DNA of 64,000 nt from Polynucleobacter sp. 86C-FISCH. GTDB taxonomy: Bacteria; Pseudomonadota; Gammaproteobacteria; Burkholderiales; Burkholderiaceae. The notes under the pieces are model-generated. The model saw only the letters and a list, made by a program, of their open reading frames with translations, ran no database searches and was not told where the DNA came from. The stretch spans positions 1,775,531 to 1,839,530 of the forward strand of contig NZ_JACVOL010000001.1 in assembly GCF_018882415.1 (NCBI RefSeq), read 5' to 3'. Below are positions 1 through 9,909 of the stretch, one piece after another (positions within the stretch are counted from its first letter, which is position 1; the number at the start of each line of letters is the position of its first letter). Made by a program: the position numbers and the translations under genes.

Positions 1-542
1 GCGTATGGGTTTAATGGTCCCTGGCCAGTGCCAATGGGAGCAGCCCATGGCATTACTGCTTGGCAGCCGACATCCACAAGACGTTGACACAAAATGAGAT
101 CTTCGGTGCAATAAGGCAGGACTTTGAAACCATCTTTAATTAAAGCCTCAGCAGTTTGTACCAAACGCAAAACATCGGGCTGCAAGGTGTAGTCATCACC
201 AATAAGCTCTAATTTGATCCAATCGGTTTCAAAAACTTCACGTGCCATTTGTGCTGTTGTGATTACTTCTTGCGGACTATGACAGCCAGCAGTATTGGGT
301 AATACAGGTACCGCCATCTTTTTGAGTAAATCCCAAAAACCACTATGTGCTTCAGCAGTGGAGGTACCTTGGCGACGTAGGCTTACAGTAATCATGGCAG
401 GATTAGATGCCTGTACGGCGTTTTCTAAAACCTGTGGAGAAGGGTACCGTGAGGTGCCCAGCAGTAAGCGGCTAGCAAAACTCTCGCCATACAGTACAAG
501 AGTATCGACACTATTGAGATTGCTAGGTAATGGAGCGTTCAT
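1..542 (-). CDS. thiG: Thiazole synthase ThiG, partial (3' end outside window)
   Basis: ThiG builds the thiazole phosphate ring of thiamine from deoxyxylulose 5-phosphate, dehydroglycine and the sulfur carried on ThiS. The minus-strand frame opens with [10 protein letters not shown] at 542 and runs uninterrupted for about 180 codons to the window edge. It shows the family signatures [10 protein letters not shown], the SLRR stretch and [14 protein letters not shown], whose lysine is the expected imine-forming residue, followed by TLQPD. The carboxyl-terminal phosphate-binding part lies beyond base 1. It follows thiS by 23 bases in the thiC-thiO-thiS-thiG order common in Burkholderiales, so co-transcription is likely. 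Confidence 0.95.
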   Translation of the reverse strand, partial: MNAPLPSNLNSVDTLVLYGESFASRLLLGTSRYPSPQVLENAVQASNPAMITVSLRRQGTSTAEAHSGFWDLLKKMAVPVLPNTAGCHSPQEVITTAQMAREVFETDWIKLELIGDDYTLQPDVLRLVQTAEALIKDGFKVLPYCTEDLILCQRLVDVGCQAVMPWAAPIGTGQGPLNPY

Positions 543-565
543 ATCAATTTCAGTTCGTTATTACA

Positions 566-763
566 TCAACCACCAGTAACTGGGGCGATCACTTCGATTT
601 GGTCATTCTCATTCAAGACAAACTCTGCATGCTTTGTCTTGGGTACAAAATTCAGATTCACAGCAACAGCGTAGGGCGGCTTGGCATCAATCAATGCCAG
701 TGCATCGCTGACCAAGCTATGGCTTGGCAATTCATATTCGACTTGATTGACGATTATGCGCAT
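566..763 (-). CDS. thiS: Sulfur carrier protein ThiS
   Basis: This 65-residue ubiquitin-like protein carries thiocarboxylate sulfur for thiazole formation. It opens MRIIVNQVEYELPSHS and ends in the diagnostic PVTGG: the terminal Gly-Gly is adenylated and thiolated in this family. Length matches ThiS (about 65 residues). Its start overlaps the end of thiO (754) by 10 bases, which suggests translational coupling, and thiG follows. No adenylyltransferase (ThiF) gene is in the window, so that function must be encoded elsewhere. Confidence 0.95.
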   Translation of the reverse strand: MRIIVNQVEYELPSHSLVSDALALIDAKPPYAVAVNLNFVPKTKHAEFVLNENDQIEVIAPVTGG

Positions 764-1905
764 ACAGCCTCTGCTTGATTGCTGTTATGCGTAACACTCA
801 AACCCAATTCCAATGCAGTCTTACTAGTTCCTTGCTCAAGTACCTGCAAGGCGCAATCTAAAACAGCTGGCGCAATCATAAAACCATGGCGATATAGGCC
901 ATTGATCAAGATCAAATCTGCCAGCCCTTTATCTTTTGCCATCCGGATTTCTGGAAGATTATTTTTTAAAGTAGGACGGCATTGCGTTGCCATTTCCAAA
1001 ATACGTGCTTCAGCAAAACCACTGTGAACGGTATAGACCGCGCTAAGTAACTCCATCGCAGAGCGCACACTCATCTCAGACAGATCATCGGACTCAATTT
1101 CAGTGGCACCCACCACATAAACATCATTTTCTTTCGGGGCAATGTAGATTGGGTAGCGAGGGTGAATTAATCTCGTTGGACGGCGCAGCTTTACCTCTGG
1201 AGCATAGAGTCGAATCACTTCACCGCGAACACCACGCAAGGTATTGGGTTTGTCACCGGTAGACCAAGTCTCTTTAGCGCCAGTACCACGACAATCAATT
1301 ACTGCTTGATAGTCAGATTGCTGACGCAGATCTTGTGGTTCCACTTCTGTGTGCCACTGGCAATTTACCTTCAATAGCTTGAGCTCACTAGCAAGTGCAT
1401 CTAATAGCTGACGATTATCCAACTGTCCTTCATTTGGCAAGTAGAGCCCCTGATTGAAGCGATCAGCAACACCAGACTCCAACTCACGCAAAGTTTCACT
1501 ATTTAACTTTTGGGGTGAGCTGAGCTCAGAGTTCGCGCGACAGTTCTTCTCTAGGTGAGCTGTAAAGCGCTCAGCATCGCTGGCATCTTGTCGATGCCAA
1601 AGAATCAAAGTGCCGTCTTGCTGGAAGAAAACCGACTCAGACAGCTCAGAAATCAGCTCTTTCCAGCGAGGCAGGCTGTATAAGCCCATGCGCACAACAG
1701 AATCTTCGGTAATAGCTGATTCTGCAAGAGGGGCCAACATCGCAGCTGCAATGCGTGCTGCAGCATGAGCTGCGTCTGGGCCGCCTTTTTCAAATAGATC
1801 AACTTGAGCGCCATCCTTAGCAAGCGCAACTGCCAGCAAACGACCCATCAGGCCACCACCGACAATTGCATACTTACTTTGAGAGAAGTTCAAGCTATTT
1901 GCCAT
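754..1905 (-). CDS. thiO: FAD-dependent glycine oxidase ThiO
   Basis: ThiO oxidises glycine to dehydroglycine, the nitrogen donor for ThiG, with oxygen as acceptor; it replaces the anaerobic radical enzyme ThiH. The 383-residue protein starts with a Rossmann FAD motif (AIVGGGLMGRLLAVALA, then acidic FEKGG) and has the DAO-family segments GVRGEVIRLYAP and YIAPKENDVYVVGATE, with NGLYRHGFMIAPA near the end, where the conserved basic residue holds the substrate carboxylate. It lies 17 bases after thiC and overlaps thiS. Its presence indicates aerobic thiamine synthesis. Confidence 0.92.
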   Translation of the reverse strand: MANSLNFSQSKYAIVGGGLMGRLLAVALAKDGAQVDLFEKGGPDAAHAAARIAAAMLAPLAESAITEDSVVRMGLYSLPRWKELISELSESVFFQQDGTLILWHRQDASDAERFTAHLEKNCRANSELSSPQKLNSETLRELESGVADRFNQGLYLPNEGQLDNRQLLDALASELKLLKVNCQWHTEVEPQDLRQQSDYQAVIDCRGTGAKETWSTGDKPNTLRGVRGEVIRLYAPEVKLRRPTRLIHPRYPIYIAPKENDVYVVGATEIESDDLSEMSVRSAMELLSAVYTVHSGFAEARILEMATQCRPTLKNNLPEIRMAKDKGLADLILINGLYRHGFMIAPAVLDCALQVLEQGTSKTALELGLSVTHNSNQAEAVCA

Positions 1906-1922
1906 CGTATAAATCAGTATAG

Positions 1923-3891
<1,969 letters not shown>

Positions 3892-3909
3892 GAAACCGGG
3901 TGTCGGTCT

Positions 3910-4000
3910 GATGTAACTCCCCACGCCAGCATTACCTGGATCGGGTTAAAGGGTCTTTCTCAGCGCCTTCAGGCTAAAAACCTCTGAAGGGCACCCCTGT
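3910..4000 (-). promoter_or_regulatory. TPP riboswitch (THI element) upstream of thiC
   Basis: Read on the minus strand, the segment contains the conserved THI-box pieces in order: GGGGTGCCC at the 5' side, then CGCTGAGA, ACCCTTTAACCCGATC, CAGGTAATGCTGG and CGTGGGGA. These match the known thiamine pyrophosphate aptamer (P1/P2/P3 arm with CUGAGA, P4/P5 arm with the ACCUGAUC-like block). It lies about 45 bases before thiC and would switch off thiC-thiO-thiS-thiG when TPP is plentiful. A short perfect inverted repeat (ATCCTT-AAT-AAGGAT, 4004-4018) precedes it. Confidence 0.95.
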
Positions 4001-4093
4001 TTCATCCTTAATAAGGATTTAACCACGAATTGGGGGATCAATGCATGACTACCATCAAGCAGGTGTCACAAGAGGGAAATAAGGGCGAATCCC

Positions 4094-4927
4094 TCATTTA
4101 TTGCGACGCAATATGAAGTCTGCTGTTACAAATGCGGCGTCAGAGGTGAATTCGTCAGCCAATATCCTGGCAGCAGCCTCGGCTAGTGAGATTTCTATAA
4201 AACCGCTGACTTCGCCATCATGATTCATCGGGACAAAGTTGTCAGCTAATTCTAGGTCGTAAATATAGAGCTGCTCATCATGAAAACCTCGGTTAAGGGA
4301 TGGGCGACGCATATGAATGCGTCCAACAGGCTCAATCTGTTCTGCAATTTGCTCAGGTACGCCAGCCTCTTCCCAAAGTTCGCGACGTGCGCTTACCCAA
4401 GGTGTTTCATCGGCAGTAATGCCGCCAGCTGCTAAGTTATCTAACTTGCCTGGATCAGTAGGCTTAGTTTCACTACGTCTACCCAACCAAATCGTATTGC
4501 CTTGCGTGTAGCCGTTGATATGCGTTGCCATGCTGCGAAATCCAAAGGTGCGAAATGCAGCACGTTCCATGCGAAAGTACTTGTGACCATTTTGATCTAC
4601 CCACGCAAAGTCTTCGTTTCGCCAGCCGGGAATAAATCCACCTACGCGCATGCGATTGGCTAACTGGTAAAGACTGTTTGATAAGTCTTTTGGTTTGCCC
4701 AATTGAATTGTCAGCTTGTCATGACTAATTGCAATGAGTGGAATGGATTCCTTTTGTAATGCCTCTTGTAAATAGATAGTGAAGTCTGGATTGAGATGCC
4801 CAATGAGCTGCTCGCCTATTGCACCGCGGGATAAATAGATTGGCAAAAAATCTGCCGGAGCAGAGCGCGCCGTATTTTGGAGCATTTCCTCAAGGGCAGC
4901 TAGCGTACTGGTTGATAGGCTGGTCAT
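4094..4927 (-). CDS. Nudix hydrolase with DUF4743-type N-terminal domain
   Basis: The 277-residue protein has an N-terminal domain of the kind found before the Nudix domain in yeast Tnr3 and plant homologues (FIPGWRNEDFAWVD, MERAAFRTFGF), and a complete Nudix box, GX5EX7REUXEEXGU, at about residues 168-190 (GGITADE ... RRELWEEAGV). From recall, members hydrolyse oxidised or toxic thiamine diphosphate analogues. Its position directly upstream of the TPP riboswitch and thiC supports a thiamine-related job. An upstream ATG at 4963 would add 12 residues with no family resemblance; neither start has a strong ribosome-binding site. Confidence 0.85.
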   Translation of the reverse strand: MTSLSTSTLAALEEMLQNTARSAPADFLPIYLSRGAIGEQLIGHLNPDFTIYLQEALQKESIPLIAISHDKLTIQLGKPKDLSNSLYQLANRMRVGGFIPGWRNEDFAWVDQNGHKYFRMERAAFRTFGFRSMATHINGYTQGNTIWLGRRSETKPTDPGKLDNLAAGGITADETPWVSARRELWEEAGVPEQIAEQIEPVGRIHMRRPSLNRGFHDEQLYIYDLELADNFVPMNHDGEVSGFIEISLAEAAARILADEFTSDAAFVTADFILRRNK

Positions 4928-4990
4928 GGGCCTAAGTTTAAGGGAACTTGGCGCCCATAACACATAACTTCAGCTGCACTAGCTTAAATA

Positions 4991-5008
4991 TTTGTAAGTA
5001 ATTACAAA
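4991..5008. repeat. Inverted repeat upstream of the Nudix gene
   Basis: Seven-base arms TTTGTAA and TTACAAA surround a four-base centre, 64 bases before the Nudix start codon. The size fits a dimeric repressor site, but no regulator can be named and AT-rich repeats of this size can be chance. Confidence 0.3.
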
Positions 5009-5092
5009 AGAAGGGGGAATACTTTCTGCACACAATTTAGGCAGGCTAGGTCAGCCTATACAAATCTGTGACTTACGAAAACTTTTGAGGAT

Positions 5093-5115
5093 TTATCCAC
5101 AATGCCTGTGGATAA
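5093..5115. promoter_or_regulatory. Inverted pair of perfect DnaA boxes
   Basis: TTATCCACA (5093-5101) and its exact reverse complement TGTGGATAA (5107-5115) are separated by five bases. Both equal the strict 9-base consensus bound by DnaA. The pair lies 14 bases beyond the 3' end of tRNA-Arg in an intergenic gap. No dnaA, dnaN or parAB genes and no AT-rich unwinding element are near, so this is not an obvious origin. The same symmetry also makes a 9-bp hairpin. Confidence 0.6.
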
Positions 5116-5129
5116 GTATGAAGAATTTT

Positions 5130-5204
5130 TGGTCCCGCCGACAGGAATCGAACCTGTATCCCACGCTTAGGAGGCATGTGCACTATCCATTGTGCTACGG
5201 CGAG
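5130..5204 (-). tRNA. tRNA-Arg (anticodon CCU)
   Basis: A 75-base cloverleaf read on the minus strand. The acceptor arm CTCGCCG pairs with CGGCGGG (one G-U pair) and the 3' ACCA is encoded. The D stem is GCAC/GTGC, the anticodon loop CTCCTAA has CCT at positions 34-36, and the T loop is GTTCGATTC. It reads the rare AGG arginine codon. Confidence 0.95.
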
Positions 5205-5246
5205 GCGGTATAAAAATTAAAAGTGTGTTAGGCAGATTCTAATGAA

Positions 5247-5390
5247 TTACCAACCACACAGGGCCCATACTTGATTGGTAACAGCCACCATCATATCTGG
5301 TGCAAAGTACATTGAAAAAACAAATAACAATACAAACAAAACAAGCCCATAGGAAATGAATTTCCAAACGGCAGGTTTTTTCTTAAGCAT
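5247..5390 (-). CDS. Small single-pass membrane protein, candidate MFS transporter small subunit
   Basis: A 47-residue frame begins MLKKKPAVWKFISYGLVLFV and ends TNQVWALCGW. It has a basic N-terminus (KKK) and one strongly hydrophobic segment at about residues 11-30, consistent with an inner-membrane protein with its N-terminus inside. The ATG overlaps the stop of the MFS gene by eight bases (ATGCTTAA), so translation is probably coupled. Tiny proteins encoded directly after OFA-type (oxalate/formate antiporter-like) transporters are, from recall, annotated as transporter small subunits. The role here is inferred from that arrangement. Confidence 0.75.
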   Translation of the reverse strand: MLKKKPAVWKFISYGLVLFVLLFVFSMYFAPDMMVAVTNQVWALCGW

Positions 5391-6615
5391 TAGCAACTCG
5401 TTCAACAGCGCGTTCTTTTACAGGAAGGTTCACTAGGAACGCAAAGACACCTAATCCAATGGCGATTTCCCAAACGATTAAATACGAACCTGTTTGGTCG
5501 AATAAATAGCCGCCAAGGAATGCGCCGCAGAAACTGCCTAGTTGATGTGAGAAAAATACTAACCCAGATAACATTGTTAAATACTTAACACCAAATATTT
5601 GCGCGACGATACCGTTGGTAAGAGGAATCGTCGATAGCCATAAGAAGCCCATGATTGCAGAAAAGATATAAGTGCTCATTGGTGTTGGTGGCAACAATAA
5701 GAAAGCAGTAATGGCAATTGAGCGACCTATGTAAATGGCGGATAGTAAATAGCGTTTCGGAAAGCGTTGAGCCAGGATCCCTGAGCTATAGGTGCCAAAA
5801 ATATTGAAAAGACCAATGAGGGCTAGAGCGGTAGTGGCAACTACTGGAGCGCCAACGGCTGGATAGTTCGCAGAAACGTCTTTAAGGTAGGGCGCTAAGT
5901 GCACGGCAATAAAAACCACCTGAAAGCCACAAACAAAGTAGCCTAAAGTCAGGTAACGAAAGCTAGGGTTGCTAACTGCTTCTTTTAAAGCCTGTTTGAT
6001 CGTTTGATCGCCCAAAGCATGCGAGTGACTGAAGTTTTTCTCACGCAACATAAAAGCAGTTGGGATCATTAAGCTGGCCATTAGCGCCAACATGAGAAGC
6101 GCATCTTGGGTTCCAAATGCACTGAGTAATCCTTGCTCGGCTGGAATCATCAGGAACTGGCCAAATGAACCTGCTGCTGCAGTAATGCCCATTGCCCAAA
6201 CCCGTTTCTCGGCGGGTACGTTGCGACCTAAAATGCCGTACACCACGCTATAGGTTGTTGCGGTTTGTGCCAAGCCAATTAATAAACCACCAGCTAAGGT
6301 GAAGTTCATGACATCGCTTGATACTGCCATGCCCGCTAAACCTAGTGCATACAGAATGCCACCGGCAACCATGATTTTGAATGCACCGTACCGATCGGCT
6401 AAAGCGCCAGTAATAGGTTGCACTGCACCCCAGATCAGGTTTTGTAGCGCAATTGTTAAAGCAAAGGTTTCACGCCCCCAGCCATTGGCTGAGGTAATTG
6501 GTAAATTAAATAAGCCAAAGCCATGACGAATACCCATAGACAGGGTGACCATCAGTCCACCATAAATGAGGACTTCCTTCATCGAGAGCCCAGCGTTGCT
6601 GATTGGCTTGGTCAT
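5383..6615 (-). CDS. MFS transporter, OFA (oxalate/formate antiporter)-like
   Basis: The 410-residue protein has about twelve hydrophobic segments and the MFS loop motif GALADRYGAFKIM after the second segment. The N-terminal MGIRHGFGLFNLPITSANGW resembles OFA and monocarboxylate-type carriers. The gene starts five bases after the stop of an upstream class III CoA-transferase gene and overlaps a 47-residue membrane protein gene, giving a three-gene operon. Transport of the acid whose CoA ester the transferase handles is a reasonable inference; the substrate cannot be read from sequence. No oxalyl-CoA decarboxylase gene is in the window, so oxalate use is not shown. Confidence 0.85.
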   Translation of the reverse strand: MTKPISNAGLSMKEVLIYGGLMVTLSMGIRHGFGLFNLPITSANGWGRETFALTIALQNLIWGAVQPITGALADRYGAFKIMVAGGILYALGLAGMAVSSDVMNFTLAGGLLIGLAQTATTYSVVYGILGRNVPAEKRVWAMGITAAAGSFGQFLMIPAEQGLLSAFGTQDALLMLALMASLMIPTAFMLREKNFSHSHALGDQTIKQALKEAVSNPSFRYLTLGYFVCGFQVVFIAVHLAPYLKDVSANYPAVGAPVVATTALALIGLFNIFGTYSSGILAQRFPKRYLLSAIYIGRSIAITAFLLLPPTPMSTYIFSAIMGFLWLSTIPLTNGIVAQIFGVKYLTMLSGLVFFSHQLGSFCGAFLGGYLFDQTGSYLIVWEIAIGLGVFAFLVNLPVKERAVERVANA

Positions 6616-6620
6616 GGGAT

Positions 6621-7841
6621 TTAGATAATGCCTTTGCTGCGCAACACTTCAATAGTCTTATCGTCTAGCTTAAGACGCTCATGCAAGATTTCGTTTGTAT
6701 GTTGACCCAAGGTTGGTGGCGCCATGCGGACTTCAGTAGGTGTCTTTGATAAGCGCATTGGACTGGCTACTAATTTCATGGTGCCGACAGTGGGGTGTGG
6801 GGCTTCAATCTGTACGCCACGATGAATCACTTGCTCATTTTCAAAAACTTCTTTGAAGTTGTTGATGGGGCCGCAGGGAACATTGGCTTTTTCTAATAGT
6901 GCAATCCATTCGCCCTTAGTTTTTTTACGCGTCATTTGCTCCAAGAGCGGAATGAGTTGCTTGCGATGTTCTACGCGTAGGGGGTTTGACACATAAAGCG
7001 GGTTATCCGCTAAATGCGCTTCACCGCCTGCCGTCACAAAATGCCTAAATTGACCATCATTGCCTGCGGCAACAATCATCCAGCCATCAGATGTGGGGAA
7101 GGTTTGATAGGGAACAATGATTGGGGAAGCGTTACCCCAGCGTTTAGGTACTTCACCCGAGGTTAGATAGGCGCTGGATACATTCGCCATTACGGCTATT
7201 TGCGTATCAAGCAGTGACATATCGATATATTGACCTTCGCCGGTATGGTCACGATGAACGATGGCTGCGAGGATTGCCGTGCTGGCGTACATGCCTGTGA
7301 AGATATCGGCGATAGCAACACCGGACTTTTGTGGGCTAGCCCCCTCAAAGTCATGGGCCTCACCTGTCACACTCATGAAGCCACCCATACCCTGAATGAT
7401 GAAGTCGTATCCAGGACGGTGAGCATAGGGCCCAGTTTGGCCAAAGCCAGTGATAGAGCAATAGACTAGGTCAGGCTTCACCTTTTTGAGGCTTTCATAA
7501 TCAAGCCCGTATTTGGCGAGGTCTCCAACTTTGTAGTTCTCAATTACTACGTCCGATTCAGCGGTTAGCTGACGGATGAGTTCTTGGCCCTCAGGTTTAG
7601 CAATATCAACGGTAATGGAGCGTTTATTACGGTTTATGCAAATAAAATAGGCAGATTCTTCCGTTTCCTTGCCATTGGCGTCTTTGGCAAACGGAGGGCC
7701 CCAATGACGGGTATCGTCTCCAACCCCAGGCCTTTCGACTTTAATGACATCCGCACCCAAATCTGCGAGATTCTGAGCGCACCAAGGACCAGCCAAGACT
7801 CGGCTAAGGTCTAAAACGCGAATATGACTTAAGGCTCCCAT
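6621..7841 (-). CDS. Class III CoA-transferase (CaiB/BaiF family)
   Basis: Family III enzymes move CoA between carboxylic acids through an aspartyl-CoA thioester. The 406-residue protein shows the family start (LSHIRVLDLSRVLAGPW, DLGADVIKVERPG), the RNKRSI segment, TGFGQTGPYA and PGYDFIIQ. The expected catalytic aspartate is D179 in GVAIADIFTG. C-terminal LGQHTNEIL is also typical. It resembles dicarboxylate (succinyl/glutarate type) as well as formyl-CoA transferases, and the substrate is uncertain. It leads an operon with the MFS transporter five bases downstream, and is divergent from parE with a 79-base gap. Confidence 0.88.
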   Translation of the reverse strand: MGALSHIRVLDLSRVLAGPWCAQNLADLGADVIKVERPGVGDDTRHWGPPFAKDANGKETEESAYFICINRNKRSITVDIAKPEGQELIRQLTAESDVVIENYKVGDLAKYGLDYESLKKVKPDLVYCSITGFGQTGPYAHRPGYDFIIQGMGGFMSVTGEAHDFEGASPQKSGVAIADIFTGMYASTAILAAIVHRDHTGEGQYIDMSLLDTQIAVMANVSSAYLTSGEVPKRWGNASPIIVPYQTFPTSDGWMIVAAGNDGQFRHFVTAGGEAHLADNPLYVSNPLRVEHRKQLIPLLEQMTRKKTKGEWIALLEKANVPCGPINNFKEVFENEQVIHRGVQIEAPHPTVGTMKLVASPMRLSKTPTEVRMAPPTLGQHTNEILHERLKLDDKTIEVLRSKGII

Positions 7842-7920
7842 CCCCCAATTTTGGCATGGATGACGGGGTAATACCTGAAAAATTCGGTCTGGATCTCAGA
7901 CATGACTACAATTTGCGCGC

Positions 7921-9909
7921 ATGGCTACCCGTAAAACTTCCGAATACAGCGAATCGTCGATTCAGGTCCTAAAAGGACTAGAACCAGTCCGTCAGCGGCC
8001 TGGAATGTACACCCGCACAGACAATCCACTCCACATCATTCAAGAGGTGCTTGATAACGCTTCTGATGAGGCTTTAGGAGGGTTTGGTAAGCAAATCATC
8101 GTCACCATGCATACCGACGGTAGTGTGAGCGTAGAAGATGATGGCCGTGGCATTCCAGTGGGAATGCATCCAACGGAGAAGTTACCCGTAGTAGAAATCG
8201 TGTTTACCCAGTTACATGCTGGTGGTAAGTTTGAAAAAGGCACTGGTGGGGCTTACGCATTCTCAGGCGGTTTACATGGTGTTGGTGTTTCGGTAACTAA
8301 TGCCTTATCCAAAAGATTAGAAGTGACTGTTTGGCGTGATGGCCAAAAGTCAACATTGACCTTTGCTGACGGCAAGGTCATTGAAAAACTCAAATCAAGC
8401 CCATCTTCAAAAGAAGATAAGTCACACGGTACTCGCGTACGCGCTTGGCCTGATGGTAAGTACTTTGATAGTTCGGCTATTCCGATGCCTGAGCTCATCC
8501 GCTTGCTGCGCTCCAAAGCAGTCTTATTGCCAGGCGTGAAGGTCACACTGATTCAAGAAAAAACCGGCGATACCCAGACTTGGCAATATGCACAGGGCTT
8601 ACGCGGCTATTTAAATGAGGCCATTGCACAAGCTGGCCATGGCGCAGAAGTTATTCCGCCATTCGAGGGCGAGCAATATGCAACAGGTACGGGTGATGAT
8701 GATTCCTTTGCAGAAGGTGAGGGCGCAGCTTGGGTAGTTTGCTGGACTGAAGATGGTGCACCAGTGCGCGAGAGTTATGTGAACTTGATTCCAACTCCTG
8801 CAGGCGGTACACATGAGAGCGGTTTGCGTGAAGGCTTATTTAATGCCGTTAAAGGCTTTATTGAAATGCACGCATTGCAGCCTAAGGGCGTGAAGCTCAT
8901 GCCTGAAGACGTATTTGCTCGCGCATCCTTTATTTTGTCTGCCAAAGTATTGGATCCGCAATTTCAAGGTCAGATTAAAGAGCGTCTTAATTCACGTGAT
9001 GCGGTGCGCTTAGTTTCTGGTTATGTGAAATCCGCTCTTGAGCTCTGGTTAAACCAGCACGTTGACTACGGTCGTAAGTTAGCTGATTTAGTTATTAAGC
9101 AAGCCCAGGCCAGAACCCGCGCAGGACAAAAAGTTGAGAAGAAAAAATCTTCTGGCGTTGCTGTTCTGCCCGGTAAGCTTACCGATTGCGAGAGCCAAGA
9201 TATTGGCATGAACGAAATCTTCCTGGTGGAGGGTGACTCTGCCGGCGGTTCCGCCAAAATGGGCCGCAATAAGGAATATCAAGCCATTCTGCCATTACGC
9301 GGTAAGGTATTAAATACCTGGGAAGCAGAGCGCGACCGCTTATTTGCAAACAATGAGGTGCACGATATTGCTGTAGCGATTGGCGTTGACCCCCATGGTG
9401 CGAATGACAATCCAGACTTATCTAATCTGCGTTACGGCAAGGTTTGCATCCTCTCTGATGCGGACGTCGATGGCGCGCATATTCAAGTGTTGTTATTAAC
9501 CTTGTTCTACAAGCATTTCCCTAAATTGATTGAATTGGGCCATGTGCATATTTCTAGACCACCACTATTTAGAGTGGATGCTCCAGCACGCGGCAAAAAG
9601 CCTGCCCAAAAAATCTACGCATTAGATGCTAATGAGTTGCAAGCGATTGAAGATAAGCTGCGCAAGGATGGCGTTAAAGAAACTGCATGGCAGATTTCTC
9701 GCTTTAAAGGCTTGGGTGAGATGAGCGCAGAGCAGCTTTGGGATACAACTCTGAATCCGGATACTCGCCGTTTACTACCTGTAACACTAGGTACTTGGAC
9801 CGAAGACGAAACATTTAAAACAATGGATATGCTGATGGGTAAATCAGAGTCTGGCGCGCGTCGCGATTGGCTTGAAGAGCGCGGCAATGAAGTGGAGGCG
9901 GATATCTAA
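7921..9909 (+). CDS. parE: DNA topoisomerase IV subunit B (ParE)
   Basis: ParE is the ATPase half of topoisomerase IV, which unlinks daughter chromosomes. The 662-residue protein has the GHKL ATP-binding motifs ([24 protein letters not shown]) in its first 130 residues and the TOPRIM elements EGDSAGG, LRGKVLN and DADVDGAHI in the C-terminal half. Length and the partner gene separate it from GyrB. It overlaps parC by one base (TAATG). No Shine-Dalgarno is seen before the ATG; a TACAAT hexamer at 7907-7912 is eight bases upstream, so transcription may start at or very near the start codon. Confidence 0.95.
   Translation: MATRKTSEYSESSIQVLKGLEPVRQRPGMYTRTDNPLHIIQEVLDNASDEALGGFGKQIIVTMHTDGSVSVEDDGRGIPVGMHPTEKLPVVEIVFTQLHAGGKFEKGTGGAYAFSGGLHGVGVSVTNALSKRLEVTVWRDGQKSTLTFADGKVIEKLKSSPSSKEDKSHGTRVRAWPDGKYFDSSAIPMPELIRLLRSKAVLLPGVKVTLIQEKTGDTQTWQYAQGLRGYLNEAIAQAGHGAEVIPPFEGEQYATGTGDDDSFAEGEGAAWVVCWTEDGAPVRESYVNLIPTPAGGTHESGLREGLFNAVKGFIEMHALQPKGVKLMPEDVFARASFILSAKVLDPQFQGQIKERLNSRDAVRLVSGYVKSALELWLNQHVDYGRKLADLVIKQAQARTRAGQKVEKKKSSGVAVLPGKLTDCESQDIGMNEIFLVEGDSAGGSAKMGRNKEYQAILPLRGKVLNTWEAERDRLFANNEVHDIAVAIGVDPHGANDNPDLSNLRYGKVCILSDADVDGAHIQVLLLTLFYKHFPKLIELGHVHISRPPLFRVDAPARGKKPAQKIYALDANELQAIEDKLRKDGVKETAWQISRFKGLGEMSAEQLWDTTLNPDTRRLLPVTLGTWTEDETFKTMDMLMGKSESGARRDWLEERGNEVEADI

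Noticed and set aside
5093-5115. Replication origin
   Set aside because: Only two boxes, no dnaA/dnaN/rpmH or partition genes nearby, and no AT-rich unwinding repeats.
6621-7841. Firm call of formyl-CoA:oxalate CoA-transferase
   Set aside because: No oxalyl-CoA decarboxylase nearby, and the sequence equally fits dicarboxylate CoA-transferases.
8040-8546. Long antisense frames within parE and many other genes
   Set aside because: They follow the codon pattern of the sense gene, have no ribosome-binding sites and no recognisable domains.
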